64,000 bases of DNA from Symbiodinium natans (Eukaryota > Sar > Dinophyceae > Suessiales > Symbiodiniaceae): contig CAJNDS010002456.1 in assembly GCA_905221605.1 (NCBI GenBank), forward strand, positions 129,382 to 193,381, in the 5' to 3' direction. Shown piece after piece: positions 1 through 12,885 of this stretch. The notes beneath the pieces were generated by a model that worked only from the letters and a program-made list of their open reading frames with translations, had not been told where the DNA came from and ran no database searches. Position 1 is the first letter of the stretch; each line of letters opens with the position of its first letter. A program made the translations under genes and the position numbers.

Positions 1-2174
1 ACATCATGACCCCACTTACAGAAGAAGCGAGCCAATGCAAAGTCATAACAAGGCATATGGGCTTGCAAAGGCAGCGTAGACGCGTGAAAGAAGACTCGTG
101 AAGATTCGTGAAGACTCGGGAGCCACAGGCTTGGAAGGGAACGAGCCAACTCCCCCCCCAAACGCAGGAGTTGATTTTGTGTGTCCCACAGCTGCCGCCG
201 TAGCGCGATCAAGTGGACCCTTCCACCTGGTGCAGGGAGGGGTATGCAGCAAGGAGCGATCGAAAACGCATATGGAGGCATCACCCACTGCCAGTTCTCT
301 GATAACGAGAGATTTCGAAAGAGTTTGAGAGGCAGCGAGCGACGCAGCAGCAAAGGGTCCTTGATCAGCAACAGCATACGAGCAGACTAGGCAGACGGAA
401 GCACACTGCGGAAAGAGCGCACTAGCAACCCAAAAGCACGGTCCCACGGCTTGATGTTTCGCGTGTTCTCTCCGTGTTCGGTGTTCGCCATCTTTCTTCG
501 CTTGTCCTGGTGCTCATGGGGCGTCTGTCTCGGAGCCGCTCTGACTCGCAGGGCTCTTCGACATCACTCCGCGGCTTTGCACCTCACAGGACCTTGCGCT
601 CTGGCAGGCGCGCGGAATGGCGGGGATGGGATGGCACCGGTATGTCGCCGTCGCCAGATGTCACCTCTTCTCGAAACGTTTCTCTGAATGTCTCTGACGC
701 AAAGGAGTCACCAGTGAAGCGCCGGCTCAATGAGAAGACGCTACATGGCTTCAGCTACGGTTGCCTGAGAAGCCACTCCAGGTCCTGCCTTTACTCAAAG
801 GTGTGTCGGTGTGAACATGGGCTATGGTTCGCTATTGTGATGGTAGCCCTGGATGACTCTATGAGGGTGTGCGTGTCGTTGCGTGCTCTGCGGATGGCTC
901 GTTTCCTCTGAATGTGGCCTGAGTTCCCCACTCAGGCCTGCCAAGCATGCTGCTATCGCTTATCGGGGGCGCAGATAAGGTGCAGACGTCTGTGATCGTG
1001 AGCTCCATGTGATCATGCTCATTGCGGGTTGCGCAATATGCAGGATGCTACGGGGGATGCGACGCAGGATGCTACGTGACGCTGCAGGAGGCGACTGATG
1101 ACATCTGATGACGGGGTGCTCATGGTCAAGCTGCCGGGCCTCGGCAAAGCTCGCCCGGCGACCCGCAGCCACAGACTCTGCCACAGACTGCAAGGTAGAC
1201 TGCAAGGATGGGCCCTAATTATGATGGGCCATAGCGAGCACATCGAGGCACCATCAGAGTCGGATTCCGGAGTGCAAGCGACACTCGAAAGTGGTGCCGA
1301 ATTACGGTGCCTCGTTGCCGACGCGTTAGAGAAAAGGCTTTTGGACGGAGGAGTAGGTCGATCATGGTCGATCTTCGGCAGGATTCAAGTTTCGGCCGTT
1401 TATTCATGCACGGCCTTGAACTGGATTGGGTGAGTGCTTGACTGCAGTTGGTTGCGCGAAGCGGCACATCTAGCATTTTAAAAGCAGCCTCCTTTGTCAA
1501 CATAAGCGCACTTCAAGAGTTCAGTACGACTTGAGGCGGTGGGTGATACCACACAACGACTCGCGCAAGATCATGTCTCAAGCTGAGGAGCAGATGCTTT
1601 GTAGATTGTGCGTGTGTGAGAGTGTGTGGGGTATTGCAGATGTGGGTTGGGGGCGTTTCGACGTTGTTCGCCATACCGTGGCTCTTCCTCTTCAGCCATG
1701 TGGCACACGAAAGTGAAGATGGCAGAGTGCAGCTTGATGGAAGACAGCGCCGCGAATTTGGTCACAAGTGGATCTTGCTTACATGTTCTCTGAAGGTTGT
1801 AGTACGCCATAGTACACCAAAAAAAGGAACAGAGTCCCGCAGTCTTCTCGGTATCTAGACTCTCCGAACAACTCCAGAACTCGCTAAAGCTATAGGAGGG
1901 TGCAAAAGGGGGTGGGTCCACAAGGTGGACCCCGAGCCTTCGTGCTCACCTGGTACTCACCTTCAGGAAGAGTGGTCCGAAGAAGAAGTGGAGAATAACA
2001 CGACGCAACAAGCAAGATGTCTGCAACACGTGGCAAGCGGGAGTTGCCGTAGGGCTTGTGTTGGCCATGGTCACCTTCCCGCCAGCCAGCCGAGCAGAGC
2101 GCCTGCGCAGGCGGCAGCAGGCAGAGAGGCCAGAGAGCCTCTCCACATTTCGGAGAACGCTGCAGAACTCCACG

Positions 2175-2203
2175 CATGTGTGTGTGTGTGTGTGTGTGCG
2201 CGT
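2175..2203. repeat. (TG)n microsatellite
   Basis: Uninterrupted TG dinucleotide run visible in the sequence, ending in CGCG. Confidence 0.95.
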
Positions 2204-3885
2204 GAGGTCCACTGGCTGCAGACTGCTTCCCACAGACGTGCGACATGATGCTCTTGGCTGCTCTGCTCTGTTCGAAGGCTGGCAGCTCCGCCGGATGCCA
2301 AGCGGGTGAAGGTCCGGTGCCTGGATTGCAGAAACCGGTACGATGTAGCAAATTGAGATGCTCTCCAGTGATACGACAGGGCTTTGTTGGGGAGGATGTT
2401 CTCTGCCAGGTGGAAATACCTCAAGCGGAGCCCGCAGATGGTCTGGAAGAGGAAGCGGAGGTGGAGGTGGGAGAGAGCTCGCAGCATCTGGCCCGAGCAT
2501 CGGAGGTGATCCATGACTGTTTCTGCTCTCTGCTTCTCTGTGTTGCTTGTGTGCAGGCGCCTGGGCTTGGGCCAACAGAGGCGGAGGAGCGGCTCCGAGT
2601 TCTGAGCTTGTTGGACGCAGGTTACAATGCTTTGACAGGCCTTGCTCCCTTCTGTGTTGCTTTTTCAGCCTCTCAATGCTTCTCAATGCTTTTTTTTCGT
2701 CAGATGGCGTTTCCTGATGTCTTGGGTGCATTGGGTGAAGGAGAGTTCGGCCTCAACTTTCCTGGCCGCGGTGAAGGCGCGGCTGACGCAGTGGGGCAAG
2801 GCCAGGCTGTGGCTTTCTCTCGTCGGACCAACTTGTTTGCAGAGTTTCGGATCCTTTTCGCCGCTTTTCTTCGGGCCTTCTCTGGGTTGTTTATGTCTTG
2901 ATGGCGCCGTTAGGATCGGTAGTAGCCTGGCAGCTCGGGAGTCAACCAGCGCCTGCTTGCGTGTGACACTGTGTGGCAAGAATTTCTGGCAACCCCCCTT
3001 TGCCTGACATATTCCGCTTTTGCAGCCAGAAATCGTGCCGAGGTGGCTCAGTACCATCAGTTTGTTCTGGCTCTTTCTGGTTCAGTTGATGTGAAGACGC
3101 CCGGCTATCAAATTATGGCTTTTGGGGGATGTTCCGACTTCATTGTTCGGGATGTTCTGTGTACAGGTGAGCTGGATGCAGCACAGATGTTTTCTCTTGC
3201 AGGGCATCTGACGTTCGTAAGCGGCTGCCTCGTCAAATGCACCTCACTGATGCTCGCTTGTGCCTTGGGGATCTCTCTATGCACCAGCGCAATGGAACCT
3301 CCAGAGCTCATTCTGCTACCATAGGATATGCTTGCGCCGCACCCAGCCCTAAACTCCGTTGACTACTTTTGAGATTGAGTCCTCCTCGAGCGCTTGTTCA
3401 AAGTTTTTTCAAGATGTCGCAGCCGAAAAAGCGATTCTCTCCAGTCGGTCCTGCGCAACAGGGGCTCCCCCATATGCGAACTTGAATTGCGGGCCCCTGG
3501 AGCACGTGCAAGTGCTCTCAAACAAGGATGTTTAGCTTTTGGGCAAAATTGGCCGCTTTCGGCCGGTTATCTCTCTGTTTGGTCCGAGGGCGGCTCTCAA
3601 GATCCTCCGTGGCCACGACGACCTCATCGCCGTGTTCCATCGAAAGGCAGAAAAGATGAGGATAGTATCGTGAAATCTTTTTCATATGTGAGAGTTTGAG
3701 CTTGTGACTAGCAAAACTAGCAATACTCTTGCCAGTTCGCTCCGGATGCTGACCTTTCGGCTGTGAAAGCCGAGATCAAGGAGTCCTGCATTCTGAGACA
3801 TGCAAGCTGCATGAAGCTGCAGCTCTGGAGATGTCCCACCACGAAGTGAACAACAAGACACATCCCTTCCCCGCGCTAATAGAGT

Positions 3886-3945
3886 GATAAACCCTAGACT
3901 CCCTAGACCCTAAACCCCTAAACCCTCAACCCCCAACCCTAAACG
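3886..3945. repeat. Telomere-like CCCTAAA patch
   Basis: Degenerate copies of the plant/dinoflagellate-type telomere heptamer in C-rich orientation (CCTAGACCC, CCCTAAACCCCTAAACCC and variants). It is internal, so it is an interstitial telomere-like patch and not a chromosome end. Confidence 0.8.
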
Positions 3946-4571
3946 GAGCATCTTTGAGAATCTTCGTTGCGCGAGAGGAGGAGGATGAGCCTCGGCCTCC
4001 ACCATTTCCGCCCTCGCATGTGAAGGCGTCGCGATGCCTCGAAGAGCTCATGAGCGGGACGTCGAAGACATCTAATCTCAGAGATTTTTTTGCCAGAAGG
4101 GGGGGCCGTTCAGGTATATATATGTCCGAAGAAAGAGGATGGTCGGAGTGATTCTGCTTTGGGTGGACACGCGTTCTTGAGTAGAGGAGTGGTATCAAGT
4201 CTCGACATCAGACTCCTTGGCAAAGACTCTAGCAGCCTCTCCATGAAATCTTCGGTCCCTTTGAGCCTCAGAGGCGGAGCCTGTTGGAGCAGATGCAGGA
4301 GCGAGGGGGATCAAGGGGGAGGGATATGGGTGTTGCTTGTGCCAGCATATGGTGACGTCTGATAAAGTCCGTGCCAGATGGGCAAAAATCCTCCAGACAA
4401 GGGCTCTTGCGCCCACAACCTTTTCAGGCGCTGCAAAAGAAGAGATAGCCGAGATGCCACATCCACCGAGCTTCGCGCCAAGTGAGCGGAGGCCAGGCCA
4501 TCAGATACTGCAAAGTTGCAGTTGCTGTGTTACGAGGTTGCAGAAAGTGTGTGGCCTGAGATTCGTTGCAG

Positions 4572-4833
4572 GCCGCCGCCCCGCGTCGGCGATGACAGCG
4601 ACGAGGATCCATGGTCATTATTGTTTCGGATTGACAAGGTCAATGTGAAAGGGTTGGATCGGGAATAGACACACGTAGATGTGTTCTGAATCAAGGACTT
4701 CCGCAAGTGGATGCTCATTTGCCTCTGTGTCTTTCTTCTCTTTCGTCTCTTCCTTCTGCGGAGGAGCACTTTGATGAAGCAGCAGTGGCCTCCGCAGCAT
4801 CGCAGGGCCCTCGTGCTTGCTCAGAGGAGCTGG
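4572..4833 (+). CDS. Two candidate coding exons, unknown protein
   Basis: First exon, 4572-4638: acceptor CGTTGCAG, donor AAG|GTCAAT; the translation runs PPPRVGDDSDEDPWSLLFRI then DK, acidic then hydrophobic. Second exon, from about 4764 after a long pyrimidine tract (4730-4758) and GCGGAG; it reads EHFDEAAVASAASQGPRA and ends near 4833. Both look like protein and share the strand of the channel gene 4 kb downstream. They may be its cytosolic N-terminal exons or a separate gene. No domain is recognised; the exon ends are estimates. Confidence 0.35.
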
Positions 4834-5210
4834 CACCTTGACAGAAGCTTCGCCAGTGTTCGTCTGCCCGTGACTGTTTTGACGGCTTCCTATGCTGTGC
4901 TTCAGATAATGATGCAGTCTTTTTTTGCGCATGCTTCTACGCTTTGTCGCCTCGCCCGGGGGGTTGGGATGAAGAGAAGACGGTTCAGTATCAGGCGCCA
5001 GTGCCAAGCTCACTTAAGGGCACGTGGAAACGCAGCAGCAGCGGCAATCGCCCTGTGCCACCCGCGCAACCCCAAGCCCTCGAATTCCAAGAACCTGCCC
5101 TGCCCTGCTGACTCGGATCTGCTCACAAGCCATGTGCATGGCAGAGACACGCACTCAATCAATCTTCATCTTTGCGAAGTCAGCATGTTTGGGAAGACAC
5201 GGCCGGGAAG

Positions 5211-5349
5211 ATCATCGAGTCCACCTTGCCTTGGGCCTTGCCGGGTGCCCCTAGCAGGTTTCGAAGCGTTCAGATACAGGAGGGTGCTCGAAGGGCCGAA
5301 GAGAGCAAAACCAGATTCGACTGCAACGACTCGGCTGCCCTTTGCCAAT
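5211..5349 (+). CDS. Candidate coding exon, unknown protein
   Basis: Open in one frame after GGGAAG and ending at a GTGCGT donor. The translation contains ESTLPWALPGAPSRFRSVQI followed by an acidic/basic stretch and a Cys-rich end (CNDSAALCQC). It lies on the + strand between other candidate exons upstream of the channel gene. Function unknown; it could be a chance frame. Confidence 0.28.
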
Positions 5350-6356
5350 GTGCGTGCACGGTCCATGCCTAGGAACCGGTCGGTTATGGTTATGGGGGGG
5401 GGCATCCAATTCGGACGAAAGAAGTGAGCAAGGGGGCGTCCCTATGCATTCTGGGGGCTTGAGGGTGGGTACTTGAGAGACTGCCCCAATGCAAGTTTGC
5501 AAGCCTTAGCCGCCTTAGCAATCACAGCGGATTTGAGCTGAGGCGAGGTTGGTCTTCAGCCGTGGCCGGAAGGCAGGAGACCAGACAGAGCAACGCGTGG
5601 CCATGCATCGCGCCTGGGCCTGCCGAGATGGATGAAAGCAGGAATGTAAAGGATGCTTTAGGGTTTCAGATCTTACAGTTTAGGAGTGAGCAGCGTGGCG
5701 TGAGGCGGGTGTGTGGGTGTGTCAGCTCAGGATATGCGGAGAAAGTATCTTCCCGGCCTCGATTCCCACGAGAGCTCTACATCCTGCGCGGCCTCCCAGG
5801 AATCTGGATCGCACAAGATCGGGATGAGTATTCTTGAATGACGCAGACCATGTACGCTTGCCGAATCTTGCCGAGGAATCGGCAAAACTGAATATGCCAT
5901 GGAACGGCTGCTGCCTGGCCTGGCCAGATCAGTTGTTTCTTTCTCTGAAACCGCTCAAAACCCCTGAAGCCCCTGGAGCGCTGAGGCTGGAAATGAGGCC
6001 TCTCGATCGGGGCGAGGAGAGATGGAGGGCTGGGTGCTCCTAAGACTCCTAAGTTCCTAAGTTCCTAAGTTTCTAGGTCAATAGCTTTCAACGCTTCGCG
6101 CGGCACCGCCTCGGCCGAACCTTGCCCTGGTCCAGGAGTTCCTCGACACACGCCACAAGGGCCAACCGCTGTTCTACGAAGGCTTATGTATATAATATAT
6201 GTATATACAGAGCTGGATGATAGGGAGGAGAACAGGCAGAGACAGATGGGAAACCGTGCCCGGGGCTTCGGCGGATTCCTAGTGTCCCTTTTTCTCGCAC
6301 CTTCTCGCCCTTTCTCCGAGAGGAGCGGGCCGCACGGCTCACTCACGTTTGTGCAG

Positions 6357-6446
6357 TGGACGACTTTCTGGAGTCCTTTGGAGGCGAGATCTCGGAGGTG
6401 CAGAAATGCCTTCTCTGCGATTTTTCCAGACATCTGAAAACCCGAG
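6357..6446 (+). CDS. Candidate coding exon, unknown protein
   Basis: Bounded by TTTGTGCAG on the left and a GTGAGC donor on the right. The 90-bp exon reads DDFLESFGGEISEVQKCLLC followed by DFSRHLKTR: an amphipathic, acidic-to-basic peptide with a CxxC. It has the same strand as the channel gene and might belong to its N-terminal region, but this cannot be shown from sequence alone. Confidence 0.35.
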
Positions 6447-7226
6447 GTGAGCCCTTCAAACTCGAGGCGGCCCACCGACGAAATGAGGTGCCCTACATGG
6501 GTTTAGTTCACTTTCGCATCAGACTTGTTCGGCGCGGGATGTGCGTTCCTTGATCTTGCTGGAGGCCCGCACCTTGCTGGTGATGGAAGCAGGGATTCAC
6601 CCTGTCTTCGTCGCACCTAGACGTGCAATCGGTGGGGAAGGTCTGCATATGCCAGTCTCATGCATCTGGCAATGCTGACAAATTCTGCCTGGAGCCTCAG
6701 GACTCGTCGAATCTTCGTCTTTGGGAGATGCGGCCGCAACTGGGATGCAGCTCAGGGTCTTCGCAGCTTGGTGATCCATCTGGATGTTGCCAGCGGTCCA
6801 GTCGCGTAACTTCCTGGAGTACTGCTTAGGCTTAGTCACGTGCAGTTTCTCGTATGCTCTTCGTGAGGTCAAGGTAAGGACTCGTACGTTGCAGGTACGT
6901 GGTGCTGGCAGAGCGCCTCGGCTACGTGGTCCACTTTGTGGAGCCCTGGGAGATTTGCGCAAAGCAGTCTGGCAGCAAGGGAGATGGGATTGCCGTTGCG
7001 TCGCTGCTTGGAGGATAGTGAAAGATCCGGAATGCCTACGCCTGTAGCTCGGAGCACGTGCCGCTCCCAGGTACCGCGATCTGAGTTTCCTGTCCCTGAT
7101 GCTTGACACTGCCGAGCGCCGGCGAAGAGGTCGAGTCCTGCCGCGGCAGGCAGCGTCAAGCTTCTGTATTAAATGACTTTGTTTGACCAAGTTCGGGGTG
7201 GCGCCCCAATTTTTATCTCAATGCAG

Positions 7227-7372
7227 GAGTTGCTCGGAAGCCTTCAGACAACCTTGCCAGGCGCTGCTGACGCTATTGAAGGCCTTCGAGGCACTTCCGG
7301 ACTCGTCTGGCGAGGCTGCACGTTTGCAATCTTTCGGAAGGAACGCTTCTACCTTGTCTTCGCTGGATTCTA
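7227..7372 (+). CDS. Candidate coding exon, unknown protein
   Basis: Preceded by a good acceptor (TTTTTATCTCAATGCAG). In phase 0 it begins ELLGSLQTTLPGAADAIEGL and stays open to a TAG at about 7371-7373, so it is either a terminal exon or is spliced earlier. A second frame of the same segment is also open and protein-like, so the frame is uncertain. Confidence 0.28.
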
Positions 7373-7504
7373 GGATATGCTTGCTAGGGGATGGCCGTGA
7401 GTTTTCGTCCAGAAGAGGTTATTCCCCTGCCAATTCAATTGACACAAGACCTCGCTTTGCTCAGTATTGCGGTCTATTGTGGTCAGTGCTGTCATCGCTG
7501 TCGC

Positions 7505-7524
7505 CATATATATATATATAAATA
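7505..7524. repeat. (TA)n microsatellite
   Basis: Short TATATA tract directly visible. Confidence 0.9.
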
Positions 7525-7989
7525 GTAAATGTATATGTGTATGCATACTTGCATACAGAAGTTACACAGATGTAAGGTTGGGGTGCCTAAGCCTCCAGGA
7601 CAGGCTCGAGGAGTCCGTGGGTGTCCACAAACCGCGGCCTGAAGCTCCCCGCAGCTCTGCAACAAAAACGCGTCAGCTAACGCATGCGAACAAGGCCCCG
7701 ATCCGGAGGCCCTTGAGCGAATCCATGCAGATCCCTCCACTCCCGGTAGCAGCTAGGAGCGCGGGCGTGCTCATGCCCTGGCGCGCGGTCTCATTCGAAG
7801 GCCCCAAGCGGCGCATGCACTTACGATGCACGGCTCAGCAAGCAAGACAAAGGAAGAGTAAGAGCGTCACGAACGGAGCAGCAGTCTAGGCGTCCAAAAA
7901 AGAACACGTTCGTTCGTCCGTTCGATTTGAAAGTTCGGCTTTGCAGAGTGGCGGAGAGGCCACAGCCATGGGCACAGTCAGCTGGGAGA

Positions 7990-8082
7990 GGGAAGCAAGA
8001 GGAAGGAAGGAAGAGCAAGGAAGGAAGAGGAAGGAAGGAAGCGGAAGGAAGGAAGAGGAAAGAAGAGGAAGGAAGAGAACGC
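7990..8082. repeat. GGAA-rich polypurine tract
   Basis: About 90 bases of almost pure purine on the + strand, built of GGAAGGAA and AGAGGAA units. Its translation is repetitive Arg/Lys/Glu/Gly and is not a protein. Confidence 0.9.
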
Positions 8083-8755
8083 CCTCTCACAACCCCCCCT
8101 CCCTAATTATCAATCTGAACAAGACTCCAAGTAGAGCCGGAGGTGTTCTGGTTTCCAGAACTTGCAGCTGAGGCTGTGCGCCATGCTCCACGCCGCGGGG
8201 CACGGCATGACCTCCTCGGCAGGCACGGCAAGAACTTCTGCTGTTTTGAACTTTTCTTGAAGCTTCAAAAGCCCTCTGCTTCGTCTTCAGCAGCGTCTGT
8301 TGGTGCGAGCCTGCAGGTGATGTCTCTTTGGCCGATATTGCGCGCTGCGATGCGGTCAAAAGTGTTTGAGGAGTGTTTGCCTTGCATGTCGTGAATGATT
8401 CACAGAAACGATGGCTCGCCCCGTTTAAAGAAGCCCAAGACAGCACAAAGCCAACGGGGGCTTTGTACTGTGTATGCTTGTGCTCTGTTCACGATGCTGT
8501 CACGGAAGGCAACGAAACACCTAAGTCGTTGAGAAAACCTTCTCGAGCTATGGGTTCGGAGTGCAAACGTAAGTCGTAAGCACGATGTGCGTAAGCTCAG
8601 CGAGGATCCGTGAAACGACAATTCAACGCGTGGCTTTCAAGGTGGGATCTCTGGGTTGGCGCGCTGATCATCTACTCAGCCAGGGCCCTATGATCGCCGG
8701 GTCGGAAGAGGGTCGTTCTGGAGTCATGTTGCATGTCGAACTGCACTTGACGAAG

Positions 8756-11700
8756 GTCATTGTAATCACGTTTTCGGTGTCCTTTCACACGACGCCTGCA
8801 GCTTGGCAGCAGAAGGAGGACTACACACACGGCTTAACGAGTAACCATTAGTTTGGATGACTTAGCATCCTTAAAGGGTTCAGTCTCCTGTCATTCGAGC
8901 CGGTCAATGAAGACACGCATCCCGGTGCAAGCGTGTCAGGACTTCGTATTGTTCCATGTTGTTTCGCATGTGTGTATTCCCTCCAAGTCTTGAAAATGCT
9001 GCGGGAGTTCCCCATGTGCATGCCTCTGTGCACAGTCATCCTTCTTCGTCGTGCTGGACGCCGGGAGCTCAATGTATGCAAGCTTGAACTCCCCACGTTG
9101 TTGGCCCGTGCGTTTGTCTGAAGCGTAATTTCATGACACCCAGCCTCAGCTCCCGGTTCGGCTGGGCTAAGGTCATTGTCGACGTATTCTTTGCAATTGA
9201 TATGATTCTCAGCTGTTGGCTCAGAGGAATCAGCAATAAGCATTGCTGGATATTGCTGGCTTGAGAGCGATTGGGATGCCGGCTAAGTTTCAGGGAAGGT
9301 TTCTGCAAAGTTTCCGACGGGCCCAGGTTGCCGAACTGCCTTCCTGGACTCCAATGGTCTTGTCAACACGGTTCCCTACGACATCTTCAGGCAAGGAACG
9401 TCTCTGCCGGTTCTTCTCAGAAGGCAAAGAGGGCGCCAAAGACTCCCTAAGTCGCCTCTGCGTCCCATGAAGGCACTACGTCAAGGGTCAATTTCTGGTG
9501 GACTTCTTGTCTACCGCACCGATTGACCGCATCGTCGAGGCTGTTGCTGCCGTTTACACGCTGCCCAATCAAATCTAGCTGCTAGCTTCACTGCTGGCAT
9601 GTGCTGGCATGTGCTGGCATGTGCTGGGAGTGGACACGGCGCATCATGGCAAATGAGCAAATGAAAAACCATTCCTTGGAGGCCATGATTGCTGATGCGT
9701 CAAGCTACGGACGGATGCTGAAGTGCGGCAGACACCATTCGAGACCACTCCAAGCTTGCTTTGTGTTAGGAACGGTGACGAGAGGGCCTTCAACCCCTAA
9801 ACCCTGAATGCAAAACCCATTGACCCAAAACATGTCGCAACTGACCGAAACGAGGAACCTCCCAAGCTTCTTCGGGAGGGGATGTTGTGTGACTCCTGGA
9901 GACGTAGGCTTGGTAAGAATATCGCTGAGTTGCAGATGAGTAGGCATCCGCTGATCCACCGACTCTATCTCCAACCCCTTATCGGTCGGCTCGTGGTCAA
10001 GCCTGCCCTGAAGCCCGGAAGTCCTGATCTAGGTTCTTATCTCAGACATCGTATCACGTCCCCTAAGCCAGCAGTCGCTTCAATTCTTGTGCCTTTGCCG
10101 TGGCCAGGTTGACTCGGTTTGCCAGAATCTTCCGCTTGATGAAGTCTGGGCCCTGACGTGTCACGGAAGAAATAGGGTTCAGGCATGGGAAACACTGTGC
10201 GCCGCATTCAAGTGCTGCACGTATGAACCGCTTGCAGCATCCAGCTCCCATAACATCTCGTCGAACAGGCTGGCGCGCATGCTGAAGCTCTTCCGGTTGG
10301 TGAATTCTGCTGAGCCGTCACCTCAGTCACGTTCGCGGCCAACGTGCATGGTGGCTTCCTGTGGTGTCCTGCCCATCTTTCAACAGAGTTCTTGATCGGG
10401 CGTCGCACTGGTTTGAAGCTGAACGGCTCAGAGTAGTCGTTCAGCTTGGTATGGCATTGGCATTGTCCGAACATATCACGCAGACCGATGCATGCATGTC
10501 AAAATGTCTCAACCGATCATAGTTTCCTTCCCACTGCAAGCACGCTTGAGCATCGAGAAACCATAGAAACCATGCTTTTCAAGCCCCACGTTGGAAGAAG
10601 CTCCCCCGAAGGTCGTCGGTCGAAGTGTCGCCTTTGTTTCTTCGCTTGGCCGTGTTGCGCCGGCCTCAGCCGGCCTCAGCCGGCCTCAGGACGTCGGAGA
10701 GTGCGGAGAGTGCGGAGAGTGCTCGGTCGGAGTGACCCCCACGTTATGCCTCATATGCCATGCTTGGTGAAGGTTCATGAACGTTTGCTTTCTGGCCCAT
10801 ATCGTTGCGTGCATGTGGCACTGGCTGGCCACCCTGCCACTGGAGTCGCAGGCGGGGTTTGCAAGGACCCAGGGCTCTTCGGATGAACGGCTTGCAGTGT
10901 TAGTCGAGGTGCTTCGTATTTCAGAGCCAGGAAGCGGGCAGTGGCTCGTCAATCTAGGACTTCCTAGGGCAGTACCGTCAAAGCACCAGCAGCAACGCAA
11001 TCACAGCCTAGATGAGCTTCAGACTTCCGCTTCACTTCCGATCCAGACATCAACAAGCAATCCCGCAGCGACTTCGATGACAGGCAGATACTGTAGCAGG
11101 CATGAAACTCTAACGCGAAGTCCTGTCAGGGATGTGTCTCTGGCCGCCTGGAGTGCTTTGGGGACGACAGTGTGGAGGAGCTTGGGGGGAATTTCCAACG
11201 TACTGCAGGGTGTTACAGTGCAGGGGGCCACTTGGTGTATTTTCTCCCGACATTAAGGGTTCTCCGAGCTAGTTGAGACATGTTGAGACCATGAGTGTCA
11301 ACGTTTTCTTGCGTGCGGGCTTGGCTCAACTCGCTTCCTCGCATTTGGAATCCGCCTGTCTTTTGACTTTTGACCGTTCATGTGGAGGCATATTTCCAGC
11401 ACTGATGACTGGCAGGCTTTTCATTATCTCCACCCGATGTGGTTCGAGCAGAAACGGCATCTTTTTGAGCGGCTAACGCATTTTGGCGTTTTACTAGCCA
11501 TGTTCCAGTGCGCCCTTGCGTGGACCCTTAGCCTTAGGTTTTCTTCCACATTGTGATTCAAGGTCTTACCAAGTACCTTTCCTTGTCTGCTAATGTTCAT
11601 ATTTACGTTGCACCAGTGTGCGCCGAATGGCAAGACTTGGGAATTGACAGATATGGGCATTTCCCAAAACAAGGACCCCTTTTATACCCTAAATAGAATA

Positions 11701-12614
11701 GAATCCCCTTAAAGGGACCCCCAAAAAGAGTACCCTGGTACCCCTATTTTTTCGGAAACCACCCCAGATACAGCAGAAAGGACGGCTCGGCGACATGGCT
11801 TCAGAGTTCAGGGCCCGGGCCCCAGCGCTGGAAGGCCAGGGGAGGATGAGGACAGCGTCCGAAGACGGCGCCGCCCTTTTGTGCAGCTTAAGTCGGTAGG
11901 CTGACCGTGGGGGGAGGTCCTGGTATGAAAGTCTTAGCAGAGGGGCTATCGAGGTCACGAAGTTGGCATTGAAGCCTCAAACATCGATTGATAGTGCCAG
12001 TTGAGGGTGGAATTCCGGGATCTCGGGAGCCATATCTGCAGGTTTTTGCCTTCTGTCGCTCTCTCTTTCTCTTCCACACACACACACACTGAGTTGAAGG
12101 TACTCTGCAATGGTTGATGTTTGAGCCAGATAGGTCCAGTTTTTAGGCTTTGCTTGTCCTCCCACGCCCCTGACCCAGGAAGGCAAAGTAAGCGTGTACC
12201 TCGCTGCCTCGCCAGTGTGCATTGGGGAAGTGTGTGCATGAAGGGATAAAAGAGATTTGAACGTTTCAGCAGCTCTGCCAAGCCCTCGGCACATGTTCGT
12301 GGGCAAGGAACTTTCATATTCATATCGGGAAATCTTTCTCTGTCTCTCTGTCTCTCTGTCTCTCTGTCTCTCTGTCTCTCTGTCTCTCTGTCTCTCTGTC
12401 TCTCTGTCTCTCTGTCTCTCTGTCTCTCTGTCTCTCTGTCTCTCTGTCTCTCTGTCTCTCTGTCTCTCGGTCTCTCTGTCTCTCTGTCTCTCGGTCTCTC
12501 TGTCTCTCTGTCTCTCTGTCTCTCTGTCTCTCTGTCTCTCTGTCTCTCTGTCTCTCTGTCTCTCTGTCTCTCTGTCTCTCTGTCTCTCTGTCTCTCTGTC
12601 TCTCTGTCTCTCTG

Positions 12615-12647
<33 letters not shown>

Positions 12648-12840
12648 GTCTCTCTGTCTCTCTGTCTCTCTGTCTCTCTGTCTCTCTGTCTCTCTGTCTC
12701 TCTGTCTCTCTGTCTCTCTGTCTCTCTGTCTCTCTGTCTCTCTGTCTCTCTGTCTCTCTGTCTCTTCTCTCTCTTCTCTCTCTCTCTTTCTCTCTTTCTT
12801 TCTCTTTCTTTCTTTCTTTCTCTCTCTTTCTCTCTTTCTT

Positions 12841-12885
<45 letters not shown>

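Larger units (their letters stand above)
1..4571. other. No confident gene; scattered short open frames
   Basis: No exon that I can defend was found in the first 4.5 kb. Open frames on both strands are short, overlap each other and lack a recognisable domain. The stretch holds a (TG)n tract at about 2175-2203 and a degenerate telomere-like patch at about 3886-3945. A short + strand reading at about 2291-2357 ends in a CxxC-containing peptide (RCLDCRNRYDVAN) that resembles a zinc-ribbon end, but it is too short to call. Confidence 0.4.
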